64,000 nt of DNA from assembly GCF_902806455.1 (NCBI RefSeq), contig NZ_CADCWQ010000001.1, positions 1,922,001-1,986,000 on the forward strand. Reading direction: 5' to 3'. Within the stretch, counting starts at the first letter, position 1. Each line of letters starts with the position of its first letter. Below, piece after piece: positions 9,634 to 18,630 of the stretch. Made by a program: the position numbers and the translations under genes. Below the pieces are notes generated by a model. That model saw nothing but the letters and a program-made list of their open reading frames with translations. It was not told where the DNA came from and ran no database searches. This stretch comes from Virgibacillus doumboii. Lineage in GTDB: Bacteria > Bacillota > Bacilli > Bacillales > Amphibacillaceae.

Positions 9634-10067
9634 GTTTTATTATTGTTTTTATTTCCCATTTTTATAATTAATTCCGCTTCGGTCTTTCCGCAATTTAACT
9701 TCCTGGCAATTTCATCAACTGTCAAACCTTTATCATGAAGGTGCATTATCTGTGCCTGTAAAGAAGCTTCGAAATCATCTGCATCCTCTGAGGCCTGAGG
9801 GGGTGTATATTCATGTTCCTCTTCTATATCCTGTCTAATATGATTGTTTACCGGTGCGACTTTAGGGGCTTGAGGGTTTTGTTTATCAATTTTCTCTTCT
9901 AAAAGTCGATTCTCTTCTTTAATTTCTTCTAAATACGTGTCCAGCAGCTCGATTATATCCTGGGCATTTCCTTTTTTGTACGATTGTACCTGCTTAAACA
10001 GTTGATAAATTGCTGTTAAGGCAACGATGTGCAGCAAAAAGCTGATTATTAATAGCATTGAATTCAT
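9630..10067 (-). CDS. swrB: SwrB-like membrane-anchored coiled-coil protein
   Basis: 145 residues: one N-terminal membrane segment (about 3-20), a charged coiled-coil stretch (about 25-65), a proline-rich acidic linker, and a C-terminal helix-turn-helix-like segment LHDKGLTVDEIARKLNCGKTEAEL. In B. subtilis the gene in this slot, between sigD and rpsB, is swrB, a single-pass protein that promotes assembly of the flagellar basal body and export gate. Architecture and position support that role, but I see no diagnostic motif, so the assignment rests mainly on context. Ribosome site AGAGGGATGTT; 9 nt after the upstream small gene. Confidence 0.6.
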   Translation of the reverse strand: MNSMLLIISFLLHIVALTAIYQLFKQVQSYKKGNAQDIIELLDTYLEEIKEENRLLEEKIDKQNPQAPKVAPVNNHIRQDIEEEHEYTPPQASEDADDFEASLQAQIMHLHDKGLTVDEIARKLNCGKTEAELIIKMGNKNNNKT

Positions 10068-10076
10068 AACATCCCT

Positions 10077-10382
10077 CTATCCACTAAAATCAATTCTTTT
10101 GCCCAGGTAGGGGTGCTCAATTGATTCTTCATTATTGTGATCACGCGCACCGCTTTGCTGATCTTCTGAACTAGGGTTATCGCGGTCCTCATCTTTAATT
10201 TTAACGTCATTGATGCTTTCAAACTCCTGTACGCGTTTACGTTTTTGTTCAGCTTCTTTCATTTGACTTTGCGCAAGCGACTCCTGGAAATGCTGATTTT
10301 GTTTCAGCATTTGTTCTTGAAGTTTTCCTGCATCTTGTGTTCTTGGAAGTGCCACCTGCATTTCTATTGATTTCCAGCTCAA
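10077..10382 (-). CDS. Small conserved hydrophilic protein next to swrB
   Basis: About 101 residues, no signal or membrane segment. The N-terminal half is a charged helix rich in Gln, Glu and Lys (MQVALPRTQDAGKLQEQM onward), the middle is acidic and probably disordered, and it ends in HPYLGKRIDFSG. From memory, small proteins with this start and end sit at the end of the fla/che operon in other Bacillaceae; their function is unknown. I start at TTG 10382, 5 nt after AAGGAAGTGA; a GTG 9 nt upstream would lie inside that ribosome site. Translation is probably coupled to the SwrB-like gene. Confidence 0.65.
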   Translation of the reverse strand: MSWKSIEMQVALPRTQDAGKLQEQMLKQNQHFQESLAQSQMKEAEQKRKRVQEFESINDVKIKDEDRDNPSSEDQQSGARDHNNEESIEHPYLGKRIDFSG

Positions 10383-10470
10383 CAGAATCACTTCCTTAAT
10401 GAGTATTTCGTTTGAAATTTTGTATTGCCAGAGCTGTGCAGTTGATATATAATGCGCAGTAACTTTAGAT
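10383..10470. other. Short spacer before repeat copy B
   Basis: Nothing recognisable. With the repeat at 10471-10960 and the A+T-rich 10961-11066 it forms a ~680-bp gene-free stretch that interrupts the distal end of the motility operon. Confidence 0.4.
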
Positions 10471-10960
10471 GAGTGTTAGACCACCGCTCCGGAAATACAC
10501 TTCGCTTTCCGTGGGCGGCTGATGAGCCTCCTTGCTCCTTCGTCGCTGCGGAGTCTCATCTAGGCCTCTGCTCCCACAGGAGTCTCCGTGTATTTCCTCC
10601 GCTAGGTTCTACGTCTATGAACTATTGGTTGGAGTAGGAAACGGGATAAAACACACAGGAAAACACTTCACTAGTCCGGGTGAGCGGAGGGCGGTGACTC
10701 CTGCGGGAATAGCACGAGTCCGAAGACCCCGTAGAGTGACGAGCGAAACATCCACCGAATATGCTACGAGTTGCGAGGAGTGCTGCTTCTCTGAAAACAC
10801 TCGCAACACGACGAGCACCCTTCTCGAGGAGGCTGAGGCCGTGCCCGCGGCTAAGAAGACACTGCGAAAAAAAAATTTTTGAGCAGATGTCGCCTTGGTA
10901 CCCGGAGGTGTGAAAGCATCCGCCCGGAGCGATTCCGGACGGAGGGGCGAGAAGTCTTTA
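10471..10960 (-). repeat. Composite interspersed repeat, copy B
   Basis: Two modules. 10471-10604 is the same element as copy A but reversed (GGAAATACACTTCGCTTTCC ... GTGTATTTCCTCCGCT). 10605-10960 is a second module containing CTATTGGTTGGAGTAGGAA, ACTCCTGCGGGAATAGCACG, GACGAGCGAAACATCCACCG and CTTGGTACCCGGAGGT. Both modules recur together, in inverted orientation, at ~15050-15422. Copy B carries roughly 120 bp absent from copy C between CTACGAG and GCCTTGGTACC, which itself includes the family blocks GAGGAGGCTGAGGCCGTGCC. ORFs predicted inside are repeat artefacts. Confidence 0.8.
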
Positions 10961-11066
10961 TTTATATTCCAACAGTTACTGCGCATTTTATATCAACTAT
11001 TCAATTGATTAATTCATGTACCAGTCATCTTAATCTAATATCAACCGTACAGCTTAAAAGAGCAAA

Positions 11067-12440
11067 TTAGTTAATATTCCTGACAGTTACTTCATTATAA
11101 TCCAACTTTATTTTAACGTATTGATGGTTCGTTTCAATCTTACGTTTATACTTGCCAAAGGCTATGAGCACATTTGGATAAAGATGTCCTCTTACTATTA
11201 ATTGGGCATCCCGCTCACTGCCAAGGTAAGGATTTAGTTGTTTTAATGTATCCTCGATTTCCTGTAACTGCTTCATTGTTTTGTTGTATGAGTTTTTAAT
11301 CCGTAACATTGTGACTTTTAATTTCGGGTCATCCTGGTTTGGCTCACCTTCCATTTTATCACTGATTGTTTTAAGTTTCGTCATAGTACTCAGCAATTCC
11401 TCTTTTTTTGCCAATATTATTTTCTCTTTCTCAGCTGTCGCTTTATTAAATCCAAGGATAATTTCCGTTTTGGTATTCAGTCGATTACCAGTATCTTTCG
11501 CTTCAATGCGTTCCCCTGCTGAAACGGAACCACCGATAATATTTCCTCGTTGGCAGAATACTTGATGTCTTGCGGTGATTTCACTATGTAAAACTGAATT
11601 TTCCACATTAATATCGTTGCCAGCGTATACTGTCCCCTGATTAATATATCCTATATGCACATTTTCCCCTGCTTTTATAAGACCTTTTTGCAGGCCGGAC
11701 ATACCTTCTGAAATATATACAGATCCGTCTGCAGCAATCGTTGCAGCTTCCACCATTCCGAAAATTCGAATGTCGCCTTTTGCTTTCACTGTATACCCGG
11801 TTGGTACATCACCATTAATCATAATAGATCCGACAAAATCAAGGTTGCCGTTTTTCATAGAAAGGTCCTCATTAACTTCGAATACATCGAATACTTGTAT
11901 CATTCTGTCTGTAGCACTAAACTGTCCTTCTGCTTCAGCATAAAATGAAAGTTCTTCTTCATGAAAAACTACATTTTTGCCGGCTTTTATTTTACAAGGT
12001 TTTCCAGGGCGTGCTTGTACTGTTTTTCCAAAAACATTTATGCCGTCTTTTCCTTCGGTAGGCAGCTTTAATGCAGCAAGTAATTGTCCTTTTGTCACGG
12101 ATGGTATACGCATTACATCACGAAAATTCCATTCAGGAGTTTTCCTGATTTCATTATCTTCAAAACTTATTTCATAATGAATATATCCATCAACACCATT
12201 CTCAGCAGGCTGACCTTCAGCAATTGTTAAAGGAAAATTAGAGTCATCCTTCGCTGAAATGAATGTCTCAATTGCATTATCATCAATTCCATAAATAATT
12301 TTATTATCTTGCAGAAACTGAATAATAGCCTCTTTATCTACTTCTAATTCAGTATGATTATATTCCTTTGCAACATCGATCATGGCAAACATGTTATCAT
12401 TGGTTGTGGTTAAAACAATGTAATCCTGTATTTGACGCAT
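11067..12440 (-). CDS. FapA / DUF342 family protein
   Basis: 457 residues of the DUF342 family, now usually named FapA after V. vulnificus. Residues ~90-330 are the conserved part: PSVTKGQLLAALKLPTEGKDG, VFGKTV, GKNV, then repeated short beta-strand turns (GSIMINGDVPTGYTVKAKGD, ATIAADGSVYISEGM, LIKAGENVHIGYINQGTVYA), suggesting a right-handed beta-helix. A coiled coil (~345-410) and a small beta domain follow. It has no signal or membrane segment. It follows sigD by 23 nt and so probably belongs to the motility operon, as DUF342 genes do next to sigD in other Firmicutes. Function is not established here. Start: AGAGGGGAATCAGC before ATG. Confidence 0.85.
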   Translation of the reverse strand: MRQIQDYIVLTTTNDNMFAMIDVAKEYNHTELEVDKEAIIQFLQDNKIIYGIDDNAIETFISAKDDSNFPLTIAEGQPAENGVDGYIHYEISFEDNEIRKTPEWNFRDVMRIPSVTKGQLLAALKLPTEGKDGINVFGKTVQARPGKPCKIKAGKNVVFHEEELSFYAEAEGQFSATDRMIQVFDVFEVNEDLSMKNGNLDFVGSIMINGDVPTGYTVKAKGDIRIFGMVEAATIAADGSVYISEGMSGLQKGLIKAGENVHIGYINQGTVYAGNDINVENSVLHSEITARHQVFCQRGNIIGGSVSAGERIEAKDTGNRLNTKTEIILGFNKATAEKEKIILAKKEELLSTMTKLKTISDKMEGEPNQDDPKLKVTMLRIKNSYNKTMKQLQEIEDTLKQLNPYLGSERDAQLIVRGHLYPNVLIAFGKYKRKIETNHQYVKIKLDYNEVTVRNIN

Positions 12441-12463
12441 GCTGATTCCCCTCTGTTTTTTCT

Positions 12464-13249
12464 CTATTCATAATTAGCCTGGACTTTACTGAGTATATTT
12501 CTCAATTTGAAAATAGCTTTTCGATGAATTTGGGATATACGGGATGTCGTCAATTCCAGAACTTGACCTATCTCTGTCAGTGTCAGCTCCTGATCATAAA
12601 ATAAACTGATTACCATTTGTTCATTATCATTCAATAATTTTATACTGTTAATAAGTTCCTGCTTTATTTCCGATTGCAGCATGTGATCATCCGGCAAAAC
12701 AGCAGATTCATCAGGTATTGTGTATCCAATACCTTCTTTGTGCTCTTTTCCGCTTTCCTTGGACTTTTTCTCTTCAATGGACAAAACATTTGCATAAAGT
12801 GAATCCCGGACAAGAGACTCCACTTCACTCACAGGAATCTCCATTTTTTTTGCAATTTCCTCTGCGGTCGGTTCGCGCTGAAAGGTTTGCTCAAGTTCCT
12901 GTGAAATGATTTCCACTTTTTTTGTTTTTTCTCTTATAGATCTTGGTAACCAGTCTTCTTTTCTTAAACCATCAATAATCGTACCACGAATACGAAATGA
13001 TGCATAAGTATCAAATTTCAGGTCACGGCTGTGCTCAAATTTATTTAGCGCATCAAATAAACCCATTAATCCAAAGCTTTTCAAGTCATCTTTACTAACA
13101 TTACCTGGAAGATGACTGGAAATTCTATCGACATGAAAGGTTACCAGATACATATAATTTTCAATTAAAGCATTTGCTGCTTCGCTATCTTTATTTTCCA
13201 GCCAGTTATTCCACAATTTTTGCTCTAGAGGAGATTTATTCGTTTTCAT
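12464..13249 (-). CDS. sigD: RNA polymerase sigma factor SigD (FliA/WhiG family)
   Basis: Directs transcription of late motility genes: flagellin, motors, receptors and autolysins. 261 residues. Region 2 is visible as FGLMGLFDALNKFEHSRDLKFDTYASFRIRG split over residues ~75-110, followed by DGLRKEDWLPRSIREK. Region 3 is at ~130-160 and the region 4 helix-turn-helix ELTLTEIGQVLELTTSRISQ near 225. Ribosome site AGGAGGGAAACATA. Placed late in the fla/che operon, so its level may depend on operon read-through, as in B. subtilis. Confidence 0.96.
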   Translation of the reverse strand: MKTNKSPLEQKLWNNWLENKDSEAANALIENYMYLVTFHVDRISSHLPGNVSKDDLKSFGLMGLFDALNKFEHSRDLKFDTYASFRIRGTIIDGLRKEDWLPRSIREKTKKVEIISQELEQTFQREPTAEEIAKKMEIPVSEVESLVRDSLYANVLSIEEKKSKESGKEHKEGIGYTIPDESAVLPDDHMLQSEIKQELINSIKLLNDNEQMVISLFYDQELTLTEIGQVLELTTSRISQIHRKAIFKLRNILSKVQANYE

Positions 13250-13327
13250 TATGTTTCCCTCCTCCCGATTAGTTCTCAGGGAAATGATATTTTGCAGTAA
13301 ATGTAATAAGACGTTACTTTTATTTGT

Positions 13328-13825
13328 TCAAATAACCGATTCACCTTTTGTAACTGTTCGTATCTTCAGGTTGCCTGTTGCAGGATCAAATTCGATTGTT
13401 CTGCCACAATTACCGCCAACATCCATGGCAACAACAGGTATACGATATTGTTCAAGTTTTTCTTCGATAGCTTCTACATTTCTGGGACCAATCCGCATTA
13501 ATTCATTCGACGGGGCGAATTGGAACATTTGCGCACCTCCAGCCAATTTCGCTTTCAGTAATGGTTTTCTTGCACCATTTTCACGTAATTTATCTATCAG
13601 TATGTCAATAGCTGTATCCGCATATTTATATTGGTTTAGATTATCCCGCTTTGCGAGACTGGAGTCCGGCAGCATTACATGTGCCAGCCCAGCAACCTTG
13701 TTGGATAAGTCATACAACACTGCGCCTACACAGGATCCAAGACCGGATGTCCGGATAATTTGCGGTGCCTTGACAGTATTTAAATCGGCGATACCAACTT
13801 TTACGACTGACTGTGTATTATTCAT
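13328..13825 (-). CDS. cheD: Chemoreceptor glutamine deamidase CheD
   Basis: Deamidates glutamines on chemoreceptors and, bound to CheC, takes part in adaptation. The catalytic triad residues are visible: Cys in TSGLGSCVGAVLYD near residue 34, His in KVAGLAHVMLPDS near 51, and the downstream Thr region. The motif LAGGAQMF and the receptor-binding segment follow. I start at ATG 13825 (MNNTQSVVKVG), which overlaps the cheC stop by 8 nt (ATGAATAA) and gives 165 residues, the usual length. The in-frame extension upstream to 13924 is inside cheC and lacks family similarity. Confidence 0.95.
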   Translation of the reverse strand: MNNTQSVVKVGIADLNTVKAPQIIRTSGLGSCVGAVLYDLSNKVAGLAHVMLPDSSLAKRDNLNQYKYADTAIDILIDKLRENGARKPLLKAKLAGGAQMFQFAPSNELMRIGPRNVEAIEEKLEQYRIPVVAMDVGGNCGRTIEFDPATGNLKIRTVTKGESVI

Positions 13826-14456
13826 TTTCTTTAATTCCCAGTGCTTCAAATATTTTTGCGAATGATTCCGGATTCGGCAAAAACAGGAAATTCCCATGTA
13901 TACCGTTAACTGATTCACCATCATTTATTTTCGTATCGATAATTATTGCATAGTCTGTAACCTGAGAAACTTCTATCAAACTTTCAGATAAAACCGCCCC
14001 AGCCATATCAACACTCAAAAAGGGAACGGATGGCTGCATATTAAGACGAGTGAAATCTGATAGAGCTGAAATATATGACCCGGTTAAAATATTTCCTGAT
14101 TCCTTTAATGCCGAAATCGCAAACTCATTCAGTTCTTCTTCACTTAACAGTTTGAAATTCGATTGCCCAGTAATACTTTTAACTAAAAACTCTGCTTCTT
14201 CAATGGTCAAAATAAAATAGACTTTCCCGGGAACGTCCCCAAAAATGTGTATCATTATACCCGCAATTGGCGTCTCAGATCCACCTATCATTTCAATTGC
14301 TTCGTTGAAGGACACTATATTAACGGAAGGTATTTGCATATCTATTTTCTTATTGATTAGTTTTGACATGGAAGTTGCTGCATTTCCAGCACCAATATTT
14401 CCTACCTCACGCAAAACATCCATTTGCACATTTGTTAGATTTTTTATATCATTCAT
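13818..14456 (-). CDS. cheC: CheY-P phosphatase CheC
   Basis: Dephosphorylates CheY-P and partners with CheD in chemotactic adaptation. Both phosphatase signatures of the form (D/S)x3Ex2N are intact: DVLREVGNIGAGNA near residue 14 and SALKESGNILTGSYISAL near residue 113. Two intact active sites make this a full CheC rather than a CheX or FliY type. 212 residues. It starts 4 nt after cheW and overlaps cheD by 8 nt, so the three are coupled. Confidence 0.95.
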   Translation of the reverse strand: MNDIKNLTNVQMDVLREVGNIGAGNAATSMSKLINKKIDMQIPSVNIVSFNEAIEMIGGSETPIAGIMIHIFGDVPGKVYFILTIEEAEFLVKSITGQSNFKLLSEEELNEFAISALKESGNILTGSYISALSDFTRLNMQPSVPFLSVDMAGAVLSESLIEVSQVTDYAIIIDTKINDGESVNGIHGNFLFLPNPESFAKIFEALGIKENE

Positions 14457-14460
14457 ACGC

Positions 14461-14931
14461 TCAGCCTTCCACGGACTTTAACTCATTTATTTCTTCCTTG
14501 GAAAGCACTTCTCGCATGTTAAGCAAAATTAACAACCGGTTATCAAGCTTTGCTACACCATCAATATAGTCAACATCAGCAGTCCCCACTACTTCAGGCG
14601 CCGGCTCAATCACATTTTCAGGAATATCAATAACGTCGTTTGCCGAATCAACGATCAAACCCACCTCAATGTCATCAAGATAAATAATAATAATGCGACT
14701 GGATTCAGTAAAATCAGTCTCTTCCAAACCAAAGCGGATTCGTAAATCTATAATTGGGGTAACAACTCCACGAAGGTTAATAACTCCTTTAACAAAGTCA
14801 GCAGTCTGCGGAACTCTTGTAATTGGTTGTATTCGTTCAATTGAACCAACCTGCTGTACTGAAACCGCATATTCTTCATCATTCAGTCGAAAAACAATCA
14901 CTTTACGATCTGCAACTGTCTCATTACTCAT
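14461..14931 (-). CDS. cheW: Chemotaxis scaffold protein CheW
   Basis: Couples chemoreceptors to CheA. A single CheW domain covers nearly all of the 156 residues: VFRLNDEEYAVSVQQVGSIER, ITRVPQTADFVKGVINLRG, VTPIIDLRIRFG, and YIDGVAKLDNRLLILLNM at the end. Ribosome site GGAGGAGTTACT. It is separated from cheA by a ~590-bp stretch holding repeat copy C, unlike B. subtilis where cheA and cheW are adjacent. Confidence 0.96.
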   Translation of the reverse strand: MSNETVADRKVIVFRLNDEEYAVSVQQVGSIERIQPITRVPQTADFVKGVINLRGVVTPIIDLRIRFGLEETDFTESSRIIIIYLDDIEVGLIVDSANDVIDIPENVIEPAPEVVGTADVDYIDGVAKLDNRLLILLNMREVLSKEEINELKSVEG

Positions 14932-15049
14932 AGTAACTCCTCCAATTTGAATTTTTATTTTAGCCTGACCTCATAGATTTTGTTGCCCTTTAATCTCGAC
15001 GGTTGATATAAACAGCGACGTAACTGCTGGAATGTTTTCTATAAGACGT
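14932..15049. other. Spacer before repeat copy C
   Basis: No gene. With copy C (15050-15422) and 15423-15525 it forms a 594-bp insertion-like gap between cheA and cheW. I see no clear terminator or promoter outside the repeat. Confidence 0.4.
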
Positions 15050-15422
15050 CTAATTCTCTCTCCGCCGTCCGGGATTGTTTCGGGCGGATGCTTTCAGACC
15101 TCCGGGTACCAAGGCGCCTCGGGTTGAATGCTCGTAGTTTATTCGGTGGATGTTTCGCTCGTCAATCTGCGGGGCTTCGGATACGTGCTATTCCCGCAGG
15201 AGTTACCACCCTCTGCTCACCCAGACTAGTGATGTGGTGTCTTGCGTACTCTTCCTACTCCAACTAATAGTTCATAAACGTAAAACTAGCGGAGGAAATA
15301 CACGTAGACTCCTGTGGGAGCAGAGGCCTAGATGAGACTCCGCAGCGACGTAGGGGCAAGGAGGTTCATCAGCCGCCCACGGAAAGCGAAGTGTATTTCC
15401 GCAGCGGTGTTATAGCACTCAA
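15050..15422 (+). repeat. Composite interspersed repeat, copy C
   Basis: Inverted relative to copy B. 15050-15287 matches the second module of copy B on the other strand (CGGGCGGATGCTTTCAGACC, CGGTGGATGTTTCGCTCGTC, TTCCCGCAGGAGTTACCACC, CCTACTCCAACTAATAGTTC). 15288-15422 matches copy A in the same orientation (GCGGAGGAAATACACGTAGA ... GTGTATTTCCGCAGCGG). B and C flank a ~4.1-kb segment with DUF342, sigD, cheD, cheC and cheW. Confidence 0.8.
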
Positions 15423-15525
15423 TCTTTTTTTAAAAGTTACCTCGCAATTTATATCTTTTGTGTAAAAACAGTAAACCTTTTCGATAGAACATCTAACCGC
15501 AATCCCAATATTTCAGAAAACGGCC

Positions 15526-17568
15526 TTATTTAATCAATGCATTACCATCTATAATTAACGCTACTTGTCCATCACCAAGAATCGTTGCGCCCGAAATAGC
15601 GAACGTGTCAGATAAATAGTTACCCAGTGACTTTAATACAACTTCCTGCTGACCAATGAATGAATCTACAACCAGTCCCGCCATTTTGTCGCCTTTCTTA
15701 ACAATAACAACTGACACATATTCATCATCAACTGTTTCTTCCGCCTCTGGAACGGTAAAAATATCATTTAAGAATACGAGTGGAACTACTTTACCCCTGA
15801 AATCTATAACACTTTTATTATGAGCATACATTATCTGTTCTTTATGAATGATTGCAGTTTCAATAATTGATGATAATGGAACTGCATACTTTTCATCCTG
15901 CAATTCAACCAACAGGACGGAAATGATAGATAATGTTAATGGTAATTGTATCGAAAACATTGACCCTTCGTCGGGTACTGCATCGATTGTTATACTGCCA
16001 CCCAGTGACTCGATCGTATTTTTGACAACATCCAGACCGACACCGCGGCCGGAAATGTCGGATATATTCTCTGCGGTGGAGAATCCGCTTTCCATTATCA
16101 ATTCATTAATTTGCCGGTCAGATAGTGATTCAAGCTGTTTACTGTCTATGACCTCATTCTTGATTGCCTTATCAATTACTTTCTCTTTATTAATTCCTGC
16201 CCCATCATCAGATATCTCAATAAACACATGATTTCCACTATGATATGCCTGCAGTTTTATTGTTCCTTGCTCAGGTTTACCTTTTCGTTTTCGTTCCTGT
16301 GGTGATTCGATGCCATGGTCCATTGCATTTCGGATTAAATGAACCAACGGATCGCCTATTTCATCAATAACAGTTCGATCCAACTCTGTTTCGGCACCAA
16401 TAATGTCAATATCCACACTTTTGTTTAAATCCCGTGCAAGCTGGCGAATCATTCGTGGAAAACGGTTAAATACCTGATCAATTGGAACCATTCGCATCGT
16501 CAAAATAATATCCTGCAAATCACCAGAAACACGTGACATTCGTTCCACTGTATCCTGTAAGTCATTATTGCCAAGTTCCTTTGAGATTTGCTCCAGCCGC
16601 CCGCGGTCAATCACAAGTTCCTCGAATAAATTCATCAGAATGTCCAGCCTGTCAATATTCACGCGAATTGTTTTGCTTACCGGTGCCTTTCCGGAGCTTG
16701 TTGATTCATTTTTATTTTCGTTTTTACTTTCCTGGGAAGATATTTCCGTATTTTGCTGGGCTGCAGCCGCTTCTTTTTCCTGTTGCATTGTTGTATATGC
16801 TTCTACTGAAAAGGGATTTACAATCACATTTTCAATTTCGGAAACTTTATTTATTCTGGATTGAATTTCATCTTCTGTATATTGCGATATAAGCAGTACC
16901 GCAAAAGAATATTCGAAATTCTCTTCTTCCAATTCATTCACGGATGGTTCTGATTTAATGACTTCCCCGAGCTTTTCCAAAACTTCAAATACCATAAATA
17001 CACGTGCACCTTTTAACAGACAATCCTCTCGAAGCTCTACGGTAATCTCATAATTAGTGAAACCCCGTTCAGATGATTCTTTTAAAATAGAAATTTCAAA
17101 TTCATCAAGATCGGATACCGAATTTAATGTATCATTTGTTTCCGATGCATCATTTTCTGATAACGTTTTGGTACTTGCTATTTCACCGCTGCCATTTTCT
17201 ATTTTATCCATATAGGCAACAATTTGACTTACGTCACGTATGCCATCTCCCCCGTTGCCGATATCTTCAACCATTGCATTAAGATGATCAACCGTATCGA
17301 AAAGTATATCGATCATGTCGGTATGTACAGTAATTTTATCGTATCTGATACCATCGAAAATGTTCTCCAATTTATGTGTCAGATTTGCTACTTCAGTATA
17401 GCCCATTGTTGCTGACATGCCCTTTAGTGTATGAGCTGCCCTGAAAATCTCATCTATAATTGATTTGTCAGCCGGATTTTTCTCCAGTTCAAGTAATTGA
17501 TTGTATAACACATCCATATGTTCCGTACTCTCATCAATAAAAACATCTAAATATTGTGAAGTATCCAC
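15526..17568 (-). CDS. cheA: Chemotaxis histidine kinase CheA
   Basis: Receptor-coupled kinase that phosphorylates CheY and CheB. 680 residues with the full domain set: HPt P1 with phospho-His46 in AAHTLKGMSATMG; a P2 response-regulator-binding part (~170-260); P3 dimerisation (~300-365); P4 kinase with VHLIRNAMDHGIESPQER, DDGAGIN and DISGRGVGLDVVKN; and a C-terminal CheW-like P5. Starts at GTG 17568 after AAGGGGGATGTAAT; the ribosome site overlaps the cheB end. Confidence 0.97.
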   Translation of the reverse strand: MDTSQYLDVFIDESTEHMDVLYNQLLELEKNPADKSIIDEIFRAAHTLKGMSATMGYTEVANLTHKLENIFDGIRYDKITVHTDMIDILFDTVDHLNAMVEDIGNGGDGIRDVSQIVAYMDKIENGSGEIASTKTLSENDASETNDTLNSVSDLDEFEISILKESSERGFTNYEITVELREDCLLKGARVFMVFEVLEKLGEVIKSEPSVNELEEENFEYSFAVLLISQYTEDEIQSRINKVSEIENVIVNPFSVEAYTTMQQEKEAAAAQQNTEISSQESKNENKNESTSSGKAPVSKTIRVNIDRLDILMNLFEELVIDRGRLEQISKELGNNDLQDTVERMSRVSGDLQDIILTMRMVPIDQVFNRFPRMIRQLARDLNKSVDIDIIGAETELDRTVIDEIGDPLVHLIRNAMDHGIESPQERKRKGKPEQGTIKLQAYHSGNHVFIEISDDGAGINKEKVIDKAIKNEVIDSKQLESLSDRQINELIMESGFSTAENISDISGRGVGLDVVKNTIESLGGSITIDAVPDEGSMFSIQLPLTLSIISVLLVELQDEKYAVPLSSIIETAIIHKEQIMYAHNKSVIDFRGKVVPLVFLNDIFTVPEAEETVDDEYVSVVIVKKGDKMAGLVVDSFIGQQEVVLKSLGNYLSDTFAISGATILGDGQVALIIDGNALIK

Positions 17569-17569
17569 A

Positions 17570-18625
17570 TTACATCCCCCTTGATCGATTTACTAACTTA
17601 GTAATGGTATCCTCAACCTGATGCAAATGAACAATGTGATCGACATGGTTTGTTTTAACAGCTGCTTTAGGCATTCCATATACAACAGAGGATTTTTCCG
17701 ACTCCGCTACAATAATTGCTCCAGGGTCTTTTTCCTTTAAAATATTTATTCCTTCAGCTCCATCGGATCCCATTCCGGTTAGTACAACAGCAATCTTATT
17801 AACCTTTTGAACATTAGCAATCGATTCAAAAAGCGTATCGACTGCAGGTCTGTGACCAAATACAGGTTTTTCCCGGGTTAACTCAATCGCATATGCTGTA
17901 CCAACTGCTCGCACCTTCATATGATAATTGCCTGGTGCTATATAGGCAGTACTTTTCTGAATAATTTCACCATGTACTGCTTCTTTAACTTTAATCGGCA
18001 CCAATGCATCCAGTCGTTTAGCTAGTGATTTGGTAAATCCTGCTGGCATATGCTGAACGATTAAAACGGCTGCTTGGAAGTCATCTGGCATATCAGACAA
18101 AACATTTTGCAATGCTTTTGGTCCACCTGTTGATGAACCAATGCCAACAATCGTTTTGTCATATTCTTTGGTATCGGTACCAGTTATTTTTCTCGTTGTT
18201 GAAACTGGCTGGGATTTGGAAATATTAGCCTGTGCAGCTGTTAACACTTTTGTAAGTATCTCTTCGCTAATCTTATTGAGATCTAATGAAATCGCTCCAG
18301 ATGGCTTTGCTACAAAGTCAACTGCCCCAATTGATATTGCTTGAACTGTCTTAGTCGCCCCTTCTTCTGTGACGCTGGAAAGCATAACTACAGGCAATGG
18401 ATCAGATTGCATAAGCTTTCGTAGTGCAGTGATTCCATCCATAATTGGCATCTCAACATCAAGTGTCACAACATCCGGTTTGAAATCAGCTATTTTCTGA
18501 AGTCCATCCTCACCATTTTTTGCCGTGGCAACTACCTCTATCCGATTATCACTCGAAAGTATATCAGTAATCATTTTGCGCATAAACGCGGAATCATCAA
18601 CTACTACAACTCGAATAGAATCCAT
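17570..18625 (-). CDS. cheB: Chemoreceptor methylesterase/glutamine deamidase CheB
   Basis: Removes methyl groups from receptors when phosphorylated by CheA. Residues 1-120 are a receiver domain with DD at 10-11 and phospho-acceptor Asp56 in TLDVEMPIMDG. After a linker, residues ~160-350 are the methylesterase domain with catalytic Ser in GIGSSTGGPKAL, His in VQHMPAGFTKSLAKRL, and Asp in TGMGSDGAEGI. 351 residues. Starts 5 nt after flhG; GGAGAGATAATTACA precedes the ATG. Confidence 0.97.
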   Translation of the reverse strand: MDSIRVVVVDDSAFMRKMITDILSSDNRIEVVATAKNGEDGLQKIADFKPDVVTLDVEMPIMDGITALRKLMQSDPLPVVMLSSVTEEGATKTVQAISIGAVDFVAKPSGAISLDLNKISEEILTKVLTAAQANISKSQPVSTTRKITGTDTKEYDKTIVGIGSSTGGPKALQNVLSDMPDDFQAAVLIVQHMPAGFTKSLAKRLDALVPIKVKEAVHGEIIQKSTAYIAPGNYHMKVRAVGTAYAIELTREKPVFGHRPAVDTLFESIANVQKVNKIAVVLTGMGSDGAEGINILKEKDPGAIIVAESEKSSVVYGMPKAAVKTNHVDHIVHLHQVEDTITKLVNRSRGM

Positions 18626-18630
18626 TGTAA

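Noticed and set aside
10532-10986. Overlapping ORFs on both strands (116 and 123 residues)
   Set aside because: Both lie inside repeat copy B and read Arg/Ser/Pro-rich translations of the repeat.
13251-13865. 204-residue plus-strand ORF opposite cheD
   Set aside because: It is the antisense of intact cheD and part of cheC, with no ribosome site and low-complexity translation.
13826-13924. N-terminal extension of cheD
   Set aside because: It lies within cheC in another frame; the family starts at the ATG overlapping the cheC stop.
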